From Rubidibacter lacunae KORDI 51-2 (GTDB lineage: Bacteria > Cyanobacteriota > Cyanobacteriia > Cyanobacteriales > Rubidibacteraceae), in NCBI RefSeq assembly GCF_000473895.1, contig NZ_ASSJ01000035.1, forward strand, positions 62,001 to 126,000: a stretch of 64,000 bases of DNA, given 5' to 3'. The position numbers and the translations under genes were made by a program. Shown here in pieces: positions 17,481-29,631 of this stretch (position 1 is the stretch's first letter; the number at the start of each line of letters is the position of its first letter). The notes under the pieces are model-generated. The model had not been told where the DNA came from, did not search any database, and was given only the letters and a program-made list of their open reading frames with translations.

Positions 17481-18938
17481 CTATGGCGTCGGGCAGAATT
17501 TGCGCTCGCGGGCGAGTTCGGGGGTTTGCCATTCATAAGAAAAGTGACTGACCGCTTGGATTTGCGGGAAGCGGCGGTGGAGGTCGTTCATCTGCGCTTC
17601 CAAGGGCGGGCGGTTGTCGTAAGAGCGACCCCAGTCTCCAGCTAACGCAGGAATGATCCGAGTACCGCTCGGAGCGCGATCGACGACCCGTTGGACTAAA
17701 TCGGAAATACAGTCGGTTTTACCACACACACCGTAGGACATGGCGTGCCACTCCAACGTACTTGGAAACTTCGCCCAGGGCTGCAGGCGCGAATCGAATC
17801 CCTGCGCACCAACGATTTGATTGCCATCTGGGAAAAACACCGCACCAGCTGGCAGTCCCCGCTGTCGCACGGGCTGCGCTGCAGCATTCAAGAAATCGAT
17901 TACGCCTTGGGCAGCATGGGCCACACTCAAACGCCATAAATCGCGTTGGAGAGCAGAGCTACCCGATGGACGACCCTGCCAGCGAGCCGGCCCGCTGCCG
18001 AGTTTGTCGGCCGCATTCAGATCGTCAGCCGTTAGGTACCCGCGCTCCAGGTAGCGCTCGATCAACAAGCGGCTCTTGGCGTTCTCGGCTCGTGCCAGCA
18101 GCGCCGCGCGCGAAGCATCGCTGTAAATCCACAGATCGGATACCGTGTCGGCAACGGAGTCACCGCCAATCCCGCGCGGGTAGCGAATGTAGTCGAAGAG
18201 CACTCCGTCCGGCTGCCGCTGCAGCACGGCTTGCACCAACCGGGCGTAATCCTGTCGAGCCAGCAGGTGATAGGGATCGACAAATACCTGCGAAGCGTTG
18301 GGAATAAAGTCCAGGGTGTTCTGACCCCTCCCATTAAGAGCTAGAGCCGGCTGCCTCTCGGCATCTTGAGTATAGGAATAGCCGAAGTTGAGGGAAAACA
18401 TCCAGGCATACACGCGCAGCCCGCGCTCGCGTCCCTTGGCGATCGCCTGGGCCAGTAAATCCACTGACTCGGTACCGGGCGCCCGCAACGCGGACGGCCA
18501 GGGTGTTGGATTATCCTCAACCGGCAGCAGCACCTGTCCGTCGTAAAACGCTTCGACGTAAACCTGGTTGTAGCCACGCGCAACGATGTCGTCGAGGATG
18601 GCATCGACGGCACCCGTTTGTAAATCGCAGGGATACAATCGCAACCAAATTGCTTGCTGGGGCGGCCAGGTCTGGCGGCGGCATTGAGCAAGCTGGCGCG
18701 CGTGCTCTTGCAGCAATTCGTTGTATTGCTGGCGAGCATCCGCATCGCCGGCGATCGCGGCATCCCTTAACTCGGACTGCTGCTCGATGGCATCGGCAGC
18801 AAAGTGACAGTTGGCGTCAGGGCGAGCGGCCATGGCAGGCGGGGCAGCGGCCGCAATTGTGCTGGCTAGAGCCGCAAGTGACAGCCAACCGCGACAACGG
18901 CGAAGAGCAGAAGAGACAACTGAGGAACGGAAAGGCAT
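17481..18938 (-). CDS. GHL10-type (glycoside hydrolase-like family 10) exported protein
   Basis: A 485-residue protein with an N-terminal signal peptide (MPFRSSVVSSALRRCRGW, then LSLAALASTIAAAAPPAMA). A (beta/alpha)8-barrel of the DUF187/GHL10 class follows: IWLRLYPCDLQ, RGYNQVYVEAFYDGQVLLP, GLRVYAWMFSLNFGYSY, then PDGVLFDYIRYPRG near the active-site face and WHAMSYGVCGKTDC later. The barrel is typical of putative glycosidases acting on peptidoglycan or exopolysaccharide, but the substrate is unknown. The open frame extends 30 residues upstream to 19028; I chose the ATG at 18938 because the signal peptide then starts properly. Two cysteines after the signal peptide and one near the end could form disulphides. 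Confidence 0.85.
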   Translation of the reverse strand: MPFRSSVVSSALRRCRGWLSLAALASTIAAAAPPAMAARPDANCHFAADAIEQQSELRDAAIAGDADARQQYNELLQEHARQLAQCRRQTWPPQQAIWLRLYPCDLQTGAVDAILDDIVARGYNQVYVEAFYDGQVLLPVEDNPTPWPSALRAPGTESVDLLAQAIAKGRERGLRVYAWMFSLNFGYSYTQDAERQPALALNGRGQNTLDFIPNASQVFVDPYHLLARQDYARLVQAVLQRQPDGVLFDYIRYPRGIGGDSVADTVSDLWIYSDASRAALLARAENAKSRLLIERYLERGYLTADDLNAADKLGSGPARWQGRPSGSSALQRDLWRLSVAHAAQGVIDFLNAAAQPVRQRGLPAGAVFFPDGNQIVGAQGFDSRLQPWAKFPSTLEWHAMSYGVCGKTDCISDLVQRVVDRAPSGTRIIPALAGDWGRSYDNRPPLEAQMNDLHRRFPQIQAVSHFSYEWQTPELARERKFCPTP

Positions 18939-19096
18939 AGCACGACAGTTGCGACACGTCCCAATAGCTTTAACTAATGACGAGCTGCGGGCCAGGACGT
19001 GCCTGCGCGCGGCTGCCGATCGCCGCATTGTTGCAAATGGTTAGAGCATCTGCCAGGAGAGAACGGTCTGGTGGGACGTCGGTGCGGCCGCGCACC

Positions 19097-19516
19097 CTAG
19101 GCGCCGCGTTGAAGGGCGCGCTCCACCTGAGCGAACTCCTGATTCAAGCGCTTCTCGATCTTCTCGGGCAGCGGTCGGCCGATCGCGTACGGCGAGCTAT
19201 AGTAACCGGCAAGTGCATTAAGAGCCGTTTGCATTGTCGTAAACGAACGCAATCCGGCAACGCTATTATCGCGGCGATAGCGAGCAGCGTAGTCGTTGAT
19301 TTGCAAACGGACAGTATCCTGAAGGTCGGCGCGTCCGGCATCGTCTTGCGACATAGCGATCAACGTTTTGAGGTTGTCGAGCAGCGTCATGGTGTCTTGG
19401 CGGTAGTTGCCGGAGAGGCCGGAGCCGCTGTCGATGCCGCAGCCCAGTACGCCGATCGCGAAAACAGCTGCCAGCACGAAGACACACAATCGACGGAGCG
19501 CGAGCTTGATATCCAT
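19097..19516 (-). CDS. psb27: Photosystem II assembly lipoprotein Psb27
   Basis: Psb27 is a lumenal lipoprotein that binds CP43 during photosystem II assembly and repair, before the manganese cluster is attached. The 139-residue product has a signal peptide with lipobox (FVLAAVFAIGVLGC) and a four-helix bundle including GNYRQDTMTLLDNLKTLI, LQINDYAARYRR and NSVAGLRSFTTMQTALNALA. The ending YYSSPYAIGRPLPEKIEKRL is strongly conserved. I start at ATG 19514-19516 (MDIKLALRR); the open frame runs 32 residues further upstream without a signal peptide. It lies as a single gene between the GHL10 gene and recG. Confidence 0.95.
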   Translation of the reverse strand: MDIKLALRRLCVFVLAAVFAIGVLGCGIDSGSGLSGNYRQDTMTLLDNLKTLIAMSQDDAGRADLQDTVRLQINDYAARYRRDNSVAGLRSFTTMQTALNALAGYYSSPYAIGRPLPEKIEKRLNQEFAQVERALQRGA

Positions 19517-19880
19517 AAAAAGCGTTCTCAACTTGAGGCACAACAATAGGCTCGATCCTACCGCGTTATTGGGATCGGGCAAATCCTTGTGGCGCAGGTC
19601 GATCCCCAGCAATCTGCCAATGCTTTTCCCGACGATCCGTGCAACGGCAGTGAGAGCGATCGTCTAATGCGGCGGCTTCCAAATTCTCGGTCTCGGCAAA
19701 CTCTCCAACTCGCGACCCATATCAACATCTGGAAATGTAGCAGTTCAGAGGCTGCTAAAAATACTTCAAGTCTTCTCCGAGTCTGGATCTGGGTTTTTAT
19801 TCTGGAGATGGTTCCGACCAACCTTTCCATTGGCATATCGACAACCGGAAGCGTCGTTAGTTTAGGTCAGCATCGGAAGT

Positions 19881-22376
<2,496 letters not shown>

Positions 22377-22525
22377 CCCGTCTTTACTGACTGCCTTGGC
22401 AATGCCTTCAATTTAGCAACTGCCCTCACCGCGGTTCGGGCCGTTCGCTCGGTCACCTTATTCGGTCTGGCACCGCCCGGGCCATCGCGGTGCCGTTGCC
22501 CGGGCGCTTGCACCTTTCCGTCGGG

Positions 22526-23428
22526 CTAGTCTTCGAACCACGTCGCGCGCCACGCTGCTTCAGCTCTGGCAACCGAGCGCGCGCGACGCAGGTCGCGTGC
22601 CCTGCGCCGCAGCGGGCTCAAGCGTTCGAGTAGCGAACGCACGTCTGCGCGCTGCGCGCTGAGGTCCGGATCGGCAAATTCGATTTCTACCAGACGCAAG
22701 CGAATTGCCGCGATGGGAGTCGTTACCGCTGGCACCTCGCGATCTTCAAACTCGGGTTCCTCCCCACCATCTGTAGCCCTTGCAGACTCGTCCTTGCCAG
22801 GAACTTCTAATACAAAGCTCAGCGTGTTCGGCGGGTCGCTGCCTGCCTCGGACTCATCTGCATCCACTGCTGCAGCAAGAACTGGCTTCGGCACTTGCCC
22901 AGGCAACACCCCTGCAGTTTGGAGCAGTGTATTTGCTTCTCCTGACAATGACTTAAGCGTCTGTGCGATCCTCTGCTCTCGCGCTTGACACCAAAGCATC
23001 AGTGCTTCGGGATTGACCTGTATCTGTTCGCCAAGTGCTGCTTCAAGCATGTCGGGACGCAGCTCTCCTGATTCGGTTGCCAGCGATGCTTCGTCATCAC
23101 CAGCTCGCTCGGCATTGGCACTGGTACCATCGGGTTCGGTTGACGGCAGTGCGCTCCCTGCGGAAACGATCGCCGCACGAGCTTGCTTACCGAGCTGGCG
23201 CAGATCCTTCTGTAACTGCTCGCGTTGGTCGCCCCTCAACCGCAGAAAGGCTTCTGGATATCCATGCGTACAGATCTGATAACTTGCCTGGGCAAGCTGA
23301 CGCGGAAGCGCGTTACCTAATGCGTTCAGGTAATCGTCGTAAACCTCACGAATGCGAGCTGCTAGCTCTGTCACCGCTTGCACTAGCTGCGCTTGGTCGC
23401 GTTCGATCTGCTCGAGCGATCGCGTCAT
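22526..23428 (-). CDS. Conserved cyanobacterial hypothetical protein, coiled-coil rich
   Basis: A 300-residue soluble protein I do not recognise by family name. The N-terminal 100 residues are helical and probably coiled (RSLEQIERDQAQLVQAVTEL, then YLNALGNALPRQLAQASYQI and LQKDLRQLGKQARAAIV). An acidic low-complexity middle follows (about 105-245). The C-terminal helix is rich in Arg and Ala (LRRRARDLRRARSVARAEAA). No signal peptide or membrane segment is visible. It lies between tsf and recG, in the same orientation, separated by about 160 bp on each side. The ATG at 23426-23428 is the only reasonable start. Confidence 0.75.
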   Translation of the reverse strand: MTRSLEQIERDQAQLVQAVTELAARIREVYDDYLNALGNALPRQLAQASYQICTHGYPEAFLRLRGDQREQLQKDLRQLGKQARAAIVSAGSALPSTEPDGTSANAERAGDDEASLATESGELRPDMLEAALGEQIQVNPEALMLWCQAREQRIAQTLKSLSGEANTLLQTAGVLPGQVPKPVLAAAVDADESEAGSDPPNTLSFVLEVPGKDESARATDGGEEPEFEDREVPAVTTPIAAIRLRLVEIEFADPDLSAQRADVRSLLERLSPLRRRARDLRRARSVARAEAAWRATWFED

Positions 23429-23589
23429 AAGGTGATTGAAAGATGTGTTTGGAATGCCTGAAAGCCCACCAGATGCCCGGTCGCATCAGCCCGATCGCAC
23501 AGCTGGCAGGCTCGGCTTTTCGTTCGAGGAATTGCTCGCGCCCTGGTTTTGGGAACGTGTGGGTTGCAGTCGCCTGCTTTGATTGCCGG

Positions 23590-24228
23590 CTATTCTGCCG
23601 CCTTGCCGCCTTCCGCTGCGGTGCTGGAGTCCCCACCGAGGACGAAGCGCGCGAAGCGGTTTACACGAATGTTCTCGCCGAGTTGCGCGATCGTCTGCTT
23701 GACGTGCTCGCTAACGGTAATACTCTGATCGCGTAGGTAAGGTTGATCCATTAGCGATAGCTCTTTAAGACGCTTTTCAACCCGACCGGCAACGATCTTT
23801 TCCTTAATATTGGCAGGCTTCTTGTCGAGGTCGTCGCGACCCATTTCGATTTCTTTTTCCTTCTCAACGATGTCTTTAGGTATGTCGTTGGTGCTGACGT
23901 ACTCGACGTTGGAATAAGCGGCTACTTGCATGGCAATATCGCGAACGAGGGACTGAAACTCCTCGCGACGCGCCACGAAGTCCGTCTCACAGTTGACTTC
24001 CACCAGTACGCCGATTCGCCCGCCCGTGTGAATGTAACTGTCGACCAAACCTTCTGCGGTTGTCCGACCGGCTTTCTTGTCGGCGGAGGTAATGCCCTTC
24101 TGGCGCAACCATTCCATGGCCTTAGTCGGATCGCCGTCGGATTCCTTCAGCGCCTTCTTGCAATCCATCATGCCAGCGCCAGTTTTCTCGCGCAGCTCTT
24201 TGACGAGTTTTGCCGATATGTCCGCCAT
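23590..24228 (-). CDS. tsf: Translation elongation factor Ts
   Basis: Nucleotide exchange factor for EF-Tu. The short (212-residue) cyanobacterial/chloroplast-type protein shows the UBA-like N-domain ([20 protein letters not shown], then [10 protein letters not shown]), the TDFVAR motif in [16 protein letters not shown] that contacts EF-Tu, and the conserved ending [19 protein letters not shown] followed by [13 protein letters not shown]. It lies 238 bp after rpsB in the same orientation. The rpsB-tsf pairing is near universal in bacteria. Confidence 0.97.
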   Translation of the reverse strand: MADISAKLVKELREKTGAGMMDCKKALKESDGDPTKAMEWLRQKGITSADKKAGRTTAEGLVDSYIHTGGRIGVLVEVNCETDFVARREEFQSLVRDIAMQVAAYSNVEYVSTNDIPKDIVEKEKEIEMGRDDLDKKPANIKEKIVAGRVEKRLKELSLMDQPYLRDQSITVSEHVKQTIAQLGENIRVNRFARFVLGGDSSTAAEGGKAAE

Positions 24229-24466
24229 GTTGCTTCAGTATCCTTTCCTAGACAGTCCGACCCGAACTGCGGCTTAGCTGCAGTTCGGGAGCAATATTGG
24301 GTTGCGATGGCTCGTCGGCCAGGCGATCGCGTTGCTTCGACGATTCCCGACCGTGCCGGAACTCTGGGAGCAGTGTACCACTGGATGCAGTGCCTCGTCG
24401 GATCGCCCGAACTGTCACCTGCTTCCTGCACGTACGCCACCTATCCCTTGCCCTTCCTTGCGTACC

Positions 24467-25249
24467 TTACTCTTCCTCGCCGCTCGGTTGGTTACCCTCG
24501 TCGTCGGCGTATTCGTTCATCCCACCTTCGAACTCCTCGTACTCTCCGACATCACTGCCTTCAAGGGTGCCGTGGCGTCCTGCGTAAATAGCATCGGCGA
24601 GCTTGCCTACAATCAGCTTGACCGACCGAATAGCGTCGTCGTTGGCTGGAATGGGCACGTCTACCAAACTTGGGTCGCAATTGGTATCGAGCAGCGAAAC
24701 AATGGGGATGCCGAGCTTTCGGCACTCCTGAACGGCATTGTGTTCCCGGCGCTGATCGACGATCACTACCACATCGGGAACGCGTCGCATCATCTTAATT
24801 CCGCCGAGGTACTTGCGGAGCTTATCCAACTCGCGCCGCAACATGGCTGCTTCTTTCTTGGGACGACGATCGAGCGCGCCGCTTTCCTCAAGGCGTTCGA
24901 GTTCTTTGAGACGCTCGACGCGAGTCTTAATCGTTTCCCAGTTCGTCAGCATGCCGCCGAGCCAACGCTGGTTGATGAAGTAGGACCCGCAGCGGGTTGC
25001 TTCCTGGGCAATAATCCCAGCTGCTTGGCGTTTGGTACCGACGAACAGTACGCGTTCGCCGCGCTCCGATGCGTCGCGCATGAAGGAATATGCTTCCTCC
25101 ATCAATTGAGCGGTTTGCACCAAGTCAATAATGTGGACGCCATTTCGAGCCGTGTAGATGTACTTCGACATCCGTGGGTGCCAGCGGCGGGTTTGGTGTC
25201 CGAAGTGGACGCCTGACTCAAGTAGTTCTTGTAAGCTAATGACTGCCAT
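24467..25249 (-). CDS. rpsB: 30S ribosomal protein S2
   Basis: A small-subunit protein at the head-body junction of the 30S subunit. It starts [20 protein letters not shown] and contains [28 protein letters not shown] and [11 protein letters not shown], all signatures of the S2 family. The acidic C-terminal tail (about residues 228-260) is longer than in enterobacteria but common in cyanobacteria. AAGGAG precedes the ATG at about 14 bases. Downstream is tsf. Confidence 0.97.
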   Translation of the reverse strand: MAVISLQELLESGVHFGHQTRRWHPRMSKYIYTARNGVHIIDLVQTAQLMEEAYSFMRDASERGERVLFVGTKRQAAGIIAQEATRCGSYFINQRWLGGMLTNWETIKTRVERLKELERLEESGALDRRPKKEAAMLRRELDKLRKYLGGIKMMRRVPDVVVIVDQRREHNAVQECRKLGIPIVSLLDTNCDPSLVDVPIPANDDAIRSVKLIVGKLADAIYAGRHGTLEGSDVGEYEEFEGGMNEYADDEGNQPSGEEE

Positions 25250-25786
25250 GAACGCGAATTTGACTCCTTGCTCGGGTTTTCAACCTCCATCCAGGCGTAT
25301 TTATCAAGACTATAGAGCTATAGAGCTAGTACTTGGTAAACACCCGAGCCCTAGATGTGCGATTTTTAGACAACCCTTCTAGGATAGCACTCAGTCCGGT
25401 CACACATTCGGCGTCAATTCCTGCCGATACTTTACCGAAAAGGTCGGTTGGGATACTTAAAAAAACAGGGTAACTGTACGGTAAGGGTGTTGCGGGTGCA
25501 GAAGCCTTACTAGCCATCCTCTTGGAGGTTATCTGTCGAGAAAAGCCTGAGCCACGAGTCAAGTTAGCATCAACGGCAACATTACCAAGCAAATTGCCGC
25601 TTCACTCAATGCTGATAACCTGACACTCTGATGCCGAATCCGTAAAATTTGATACGAGTAGTAGGTGTCAGCATCGCGAGATGAGTCATTATGCCGGGAA
25701 CGCTCCACATCCATATCGTCAAGTCTTTGTAGCTGGTGGGACGGGATCTCATCGCCTCGCTGACTGGGTGGCGGCGGCTCATCGAC
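25250..25786. other. Upstream region of rpsB
   Basis: About 540 bp. On the minus strand TATAGTCTTGATAA near 25300 could be the -10 region of the rpsB promoter, giving a leader of about 50 bases. The remainder, up to the MITE, holds only short frames without coding character. Confidence 0.4.
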
Positions 25787-25792
25787 TAGCTA

Positions 25793-26002
25793 GTGTTTGC
25801 TGAAAAAGTCCACAAAACGAATTTAGGAGGCAGAGAGCTTATGGAATCTGGCATTTACCATCTAGCCCCAGCTTTTTGCCTCGGATTCTCGGCCCAAGTG
25901 CAGAGGTTTTGAGGCTCTAGTGCCTATAACCTTGCACTTTTCTGGCATAGAAAACGCTGAGTCCCTTTCATTGCAGAGATTCCAGCCTTTTTCAGCAAGC
26001 CC
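25793..26002 (+). mobile_element. MITE copy 2 (210 bp, target duplication TAGCTA)
   Basis: Same length and structure as copy 1, with the left terminal repeat slightly changed (GTGTTTGCTGAAAAAG) and the right intact (CTTTTTCAGCAAGCCC). It is flanked by TAGCTA at 25787-25792 and 26003-26008. The internal sequence belongs with copy 3 (for example GGAGGCAGAGAGCTTATGG), distinct from copies 1 and 4. Confidence 0.93.
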
Positions 26003-26008
26003 TAGCTA

Positions 26009-26721
26009 TCCGTATCAGATCTTTAGGAGATTGACATGAGACATCTCCTGAAACCCCTGGAATCTGGCCACATGCTTGCGGGGTTTGAGGTACTTATGTC
26101 AGTCAGGAAGGAAACCACTCGAAGGCATTGCTTAGACGAAGCTGTCCCCCTGAGCAAGCAAAGGCATATATCACTCCCCATCCCCGCGGCTGCACCTCAA
26201 AGCCCTCTTGCTGTCGGCATACCCCCTCCAGGTGTTCCTTCTCCGCGCGCAGCAGAATCTTTAGTTACTCGGCACTTTCGCGTATTTCAACCTGAGAGAT
26301 GCCACTCGCCAGAGTTTTCTCAGGTCGCTGCCCCTCCACCTAGCAGCCGTTTCTCCATTTTTTTAGTTCGTATAACTTCGATGGAGCCGACTCTTGTAAC
26401 CCTTGCTACTAGGGGGATCGAAATTAAAAGCGGCTGTAGTTTAATCGCAACAAACTCTTTTGTTGAGAATGCGGGGTGTTTATCGCGGCAAATTGCAGTC
26501 ATTTGAGGATAGGCGATCGCATCGCGATCCCGAAAAGTATTTTCCAATAGGGATCTGACTATCTCTTGACTGATGAACACACATCTGCATATGTCTTGGT
26601 TGACAACCTTCCAAACCGGGTTTGATAAAGATTTTCACAACCGTCCGGGTTAAATCGTCTTGTTCTTGCCATCGGTCGTGCGACCGACGCTTGTAGCTGG
26701 AACCAACTGTTGGGACTGATT
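26009..26721. other. Non-coding DNA with IS630 remnant, upstream of STAND ATPase
   Basis: About 700 bp. It contains a short IS630 fragment (listed separately) and then a lower-GC stretch at 26360-26640 that probably includes the promoter of the ATPase gene. A frame at 26036-26506 is open but has no protein-like composition. Confidence 0.45.
26235..26365 (-). mobile_element. Fragment of IS630-family element (N-terminal end)
   Basis: About 130 bp resembling the start and upstream end of the decayed IS630 copy at 7.0-7.16 kb. On the minus strand it reads VEIRESAE-stop-LKILLRAEK, matching the N-terminus of cyanobacterial IS630 transposases (VEIRE, then EL). The start codon is lost and a stop interrupts the frame. 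It suggests that a second copy inserted here and was mostly deleted. Confidence 0.6.
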
Positions 26722-28023
26722 ATGAATGTCGATGACGCGATCGCGTTGTTCATAGAGTTGTGGCATCAACGCGATCCGCAAGGCTCTTTGAGCCCGATTC
26801 AGGAGCAAATCTTCCGGCGCAGTTGGGATGGAAGCTCCTACGAGGAAATCGCCCGCGATCTGGGTTACTCGCCTCACTATTTGCGTCAAGTCGGCTCGCA
26901 GCTCTGGCAGGTGCTTGGCTGGCTGACCGAGCGCTCGGTCAACAAGACCACCTTTCGGCTCGCGCTCGCGGAAATCGGTTCCGCTGCCGCACACTCCGAT
27001 AGCCCGCCTATTTTCATCAGTAGAGCAGAGCTGCCCGCGCAACTCTACGGCCGCACCTCAACCCTCGCGCTCCTGCGAAATTGGCTGGATCGCGATTGCT
27101 GCCGGCTTATCTCGATCCGCGGCGTTGGCGGCGTCGGGAAGACCGCACTGGCTGCCAAGTTAGTCGAACGGGTGGGGGGGAGCTTCGATCGTGTTATTTG
27201 GCATTCACTTTTTGCAGGAGGAAATTGTACGGGGTTGGTCGAAGCGATCGCGCGACGATATCCCAAGGACATTCCCCCGCCGACTGGGAGTAACGACCGA
27301 GTTGCTTGGCTCATGGCACAGTTGCGATCGCGGCGCTACTTGATCGTGCTCGACCGCTACGACGCTTTGTTCCGAACCGGCGAGCGGGCTGGACGCTACG
27401 AAAGCGAGAGCAAGCCCTACGAGCGGTTGTTAGAACGTGCTGTTGTTGAAGCCCACCAAAGCTGCTTGGTCCTGACCAGCCGCGAGCAGCTGGCTAATAT
27501 GCCGAGTGTTGGCAACTGCGCAAGGCCGGCACGCGAGCTCAAGTTGAGTGGATTGCTACCGGCTGCAGCTTGCAAGCTGCTGTGCGATCGCGGACTGCAG
27601 GCAAGTCCGGCCGAACTGCACGCCCTCACTCACCACTATGCAGGCAACCCCCGCGCCCTCCTGGTCGCAGCAACTCTGGCACGCCAAAAATTTTATGGCA
27701 TTGTTGCCCCGCTCCTGGCCTCCGACAAGACCTTCCCAGCCGAACTCGAGGACCTGCTCGGTACCCAATTTGCACGGCTGTCGGCAGGGGAGAAAACCCT
27801 CGCATGTTGGCTGGCTCGATGCGATCGCCCGACGGCTCGCTCAGCAATGCGATCGCAGTTGCGGAGCCAATTCCCGGGTCGGAATTTGACAGCAACACTT
27901 GACTCGCTCCAAGCACGGTCGTTGTTGTCAGAAGGGGGCGGAACCTGCGAACTCGAACCGCTGCTCAGGAGATATCTGCGCGCCAGCCATCCCGATGTAG
28001 TGTCCAACCGCCAGGCAAGTTGA
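26722..28023 (+). CDS. STAND (NB-ARC) ATPase with vMAP-type N-terminal HTH, short form
   Basis: A 433-residue signal-transduction NTPase. The first 85 residues resemble the helix-turn-helix found at the N-terminus of vWA-MoxR-associated proteins (LSPIQEQIFRRSWDGSSYEE, then IARDLGYSPHYLRQVGSQLW). An NB-ARC module follows: P-loop RGVGGVGKTALAAKL near 132, Walker B LIVLDRYD near 207, a sensor-like CLVLTSRE and GNPRALLVAATL near 307. A winged-helix-like segment ends the protein. Relatives usually carry WD40 or other repeats after this point; none is present, and only spacer follows. The start is ATG 26722; an in-frame TTG lies four codons earlier. It is an isolated gene between a MITE/IS remnant region and glcF. 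The function is unknown; such proteins are proposed to act in regulated cell-death or conflict systems. Confidence 0.82.
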   Translation: MNVDDAIALFIELWHQRDPQGSLSPIQEQIFRRSWDGSSYEEIARDLGYSPHYLRQVGSQLWQVLGWLTERSVNKTTFRLALAEIGSAAAHSDSPPIFISRAELPAQLYGRTSTLALLRNWLDRDCCRLISIRGVGGVGKTALAAKLVERVGGSFDRVIWHSLFAGGNCTGLVEAIARRYPKDIPPPTGSNDRVAWLMAQLRSRRYLIVLDRYDALFRTGERAGRYESESKPYERLLERAVVEAHQSCLVLTSREQLANMPSVGNCARPARELKLSGLLPAAACKLLCDRGLQASPAELHALTHHYAGNPRALLVAATLARQKFYGIVAPLLASDKTFPAELEDLLGTQFARLSAGEKTLACWLARCDRPTARSAMRSQLRSQFPGRNLTATLDSLQARSLLSEGGGTCELEPLLRRYLRASHPDVVSNRQAS

Positions 28024-28154
28024 TGCCCTAAAGGCTAAGCCCGCTAGGGAGCACGTGCCTTAACCCAGTCGCGTTGCCAGCGGACAAGAGTTCTCGGGGC
28101 TGACAGTCAAGCACCGATGCGATCGCTTTGCGCGACCTAGATTTCTAACGACTC

Positions 28155-29537
28155 TCACGCCAGCTGCTCGCCGCGGATCGAGCGATCCAGCAGTTCCATC
28201 GGATGCAGGAGCGGTAGCGCGCAATCTTGCCCTTGCAGGTGTTTGCGAATGTGCAACGCACAGCCTGGATTGGGAGACGCGATCGCGTCAGCACCCGTAG
28301 CTGCCAAGTTGTTGGCCTTCTGACGGCCGAGTTCGTCAGCTACCTGTGGTTGCAGCATGTTGTAAACGCCCGCGCTACCGCAACATAAAGCCGCATCCAC
28401 CGGCTCGCGCAGGCGTACCCCGGGAATCTGGCGCAGCAGTTGGCGTGGTTGTAAACTGATACGCTGTCCGTGCAGAAGGTGGCAGGCATCTTGGTAAACC
28501 AACGTCAGCTCGCCACTCGCCGTCAGTGGGGACATCGATGCGGTCAACCCGACCTCCATCAAAAACTCCTGCACGTCCCTCACCTTATCCGCAAACTCCC
28601 CGGCGCGATCGCAATACTCCGGATCGCCAGCTATTAGGTGTCCGTACTCCTTGAGCGTGTGACCGCAGCCAGCAGCGTTGATAACGATCGCCTCTACATC
28701 TGCGCCTGCAAAACCGTCGATCGTGCGGCGTGCGATCGCTCGGGCTTGTTCTTCTTGTCCCTGGTGTGCCGGGAGCGCCCCACAGCAACCTTGGTCCTTT
28801 GGGATGACGACTTCGCAGCCATTAGCGCTAAGTACGCGTGCGGTGGCAGCATTGACCGAAGAGAAAAACAGCCGCTGCACGCATCCGAGCAGCATCCCGA
28901 CGCGATAGCGCCGCTTGCCGCGGGCGGGAATAACGTCCGGCAAATCATCGCGGAATGATGCTGCATTTATCTTCGGCAACAAAGCTTCCATCGCTGCCAA
29001 ACGCGGCGAGAAGTATCCAAGCAGGGACGACTGGCGCACGACTGCCTGCAGTCCCGACATCTGATACAACCACATCGGTGCGAGCAGCACCCGCAGTCGC
29101 TGCGGGTAAGGAAATAGCTGGAAAATCAGCGTGCGGAACAGGCGATCGCCAAGCGATCGCGGGTAATTGCGTTGGATTTGCGGGCGGGTAGATGCAATCA
29201 GCTTGTCGTACTGCACCCCTGAGGGACAGGTGCTCACGCAGGCCAGACAGCCCAAACACGAGTCAAAATGTTGGACGGTTCCGGTAGCTAGCGGCGCGCG
29301 TCCATCGCCGATCGCTTTCATCAAGTCGATACGCCCCCGCGGAGAGTCAGTTTCTTTGCCGATGACGCGATAGCTCGGGCATGTTGCCAAGCAGAATCCG
29401 CAATGCACGCAATCGTTCGCGAGCTGGGGATCGGGCGGGTTGCTGGCATCAAATCCGGGAATATCGGGACGCGCGACAAGCGGACGCGCCTCGGGTAGTG
29501 GCGTTGCAGGGTGCTGCGGGGAGTCCGAAGTTTGCAT
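28155..29537 (-). CDS. glcF: Glycolate dehydrogenase iron-sulfur subunit GlcF
   Basis: Part of the GlcDEF-type enzyme that oxidises glycolate from photorespiration to glyoxylate. Two 4Fe-4S motifs are visible (CVHCGFCLATCP near residue 43 and CLGCLACVSTCP near 93). Two CCG domains follow (DQGCCGALPAHQGQ near 240 and AALCCGSAGVYNM near 388). At 460 residues it is of normal length. It lies 94 bp downstream of glcE on the same strand, so the two are probably co-transcribed. The catalytic GlcD subunit is not in this window. Confidence 0.94.
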   Translation of the reverse strand: MQTSDSPQHPATPLPEARPLVARPDIPGFDASNPPDPQLANDCVHCGFCLATCPSYRVIGKETDSPRGRIDLMKAIGDGRAPLATGTVQHFDSCLGCLACVSTCPSGVQYDKLIASTRPQIQRNYPRSLGDRLFRTLIFQLFPYPQRLRVLLAPMWLYQMSGLQAVVRQSSLLGYFSPRLAAMEALLPKINAASFRDDLPDVIPARGKRRYRVGMLLGCVQRLFFSSVNAATARVLSANGCEVVIPKDQGCCGALPAHQGQEEQARAIARRTIDGFAGADVEAIVINAAGCGHTLKEYGHLIAGDPEYCDRAGEFADKVRDVQEFLMEVGLTASMSPLTASGELTLVYQDACHLLHGQRISLQPRQLLRQIPGVRLREPVDAALCCGSAGVYNMLQPQVADELGRQKANNLAATGADAIASPNPGCALHIRKHLQGQDCALPLLHPMELLDRSIRGEQLA

Positions 29538-29631
29538 GTAACTTAGGTCGACCGGGTAAAGATTTCGATAGCAGTTTTAAGCAGTTTTATAAGGGTTGCG
29601 GATAGGGCGCGGGCCGGCTTCCATCCGCCAC

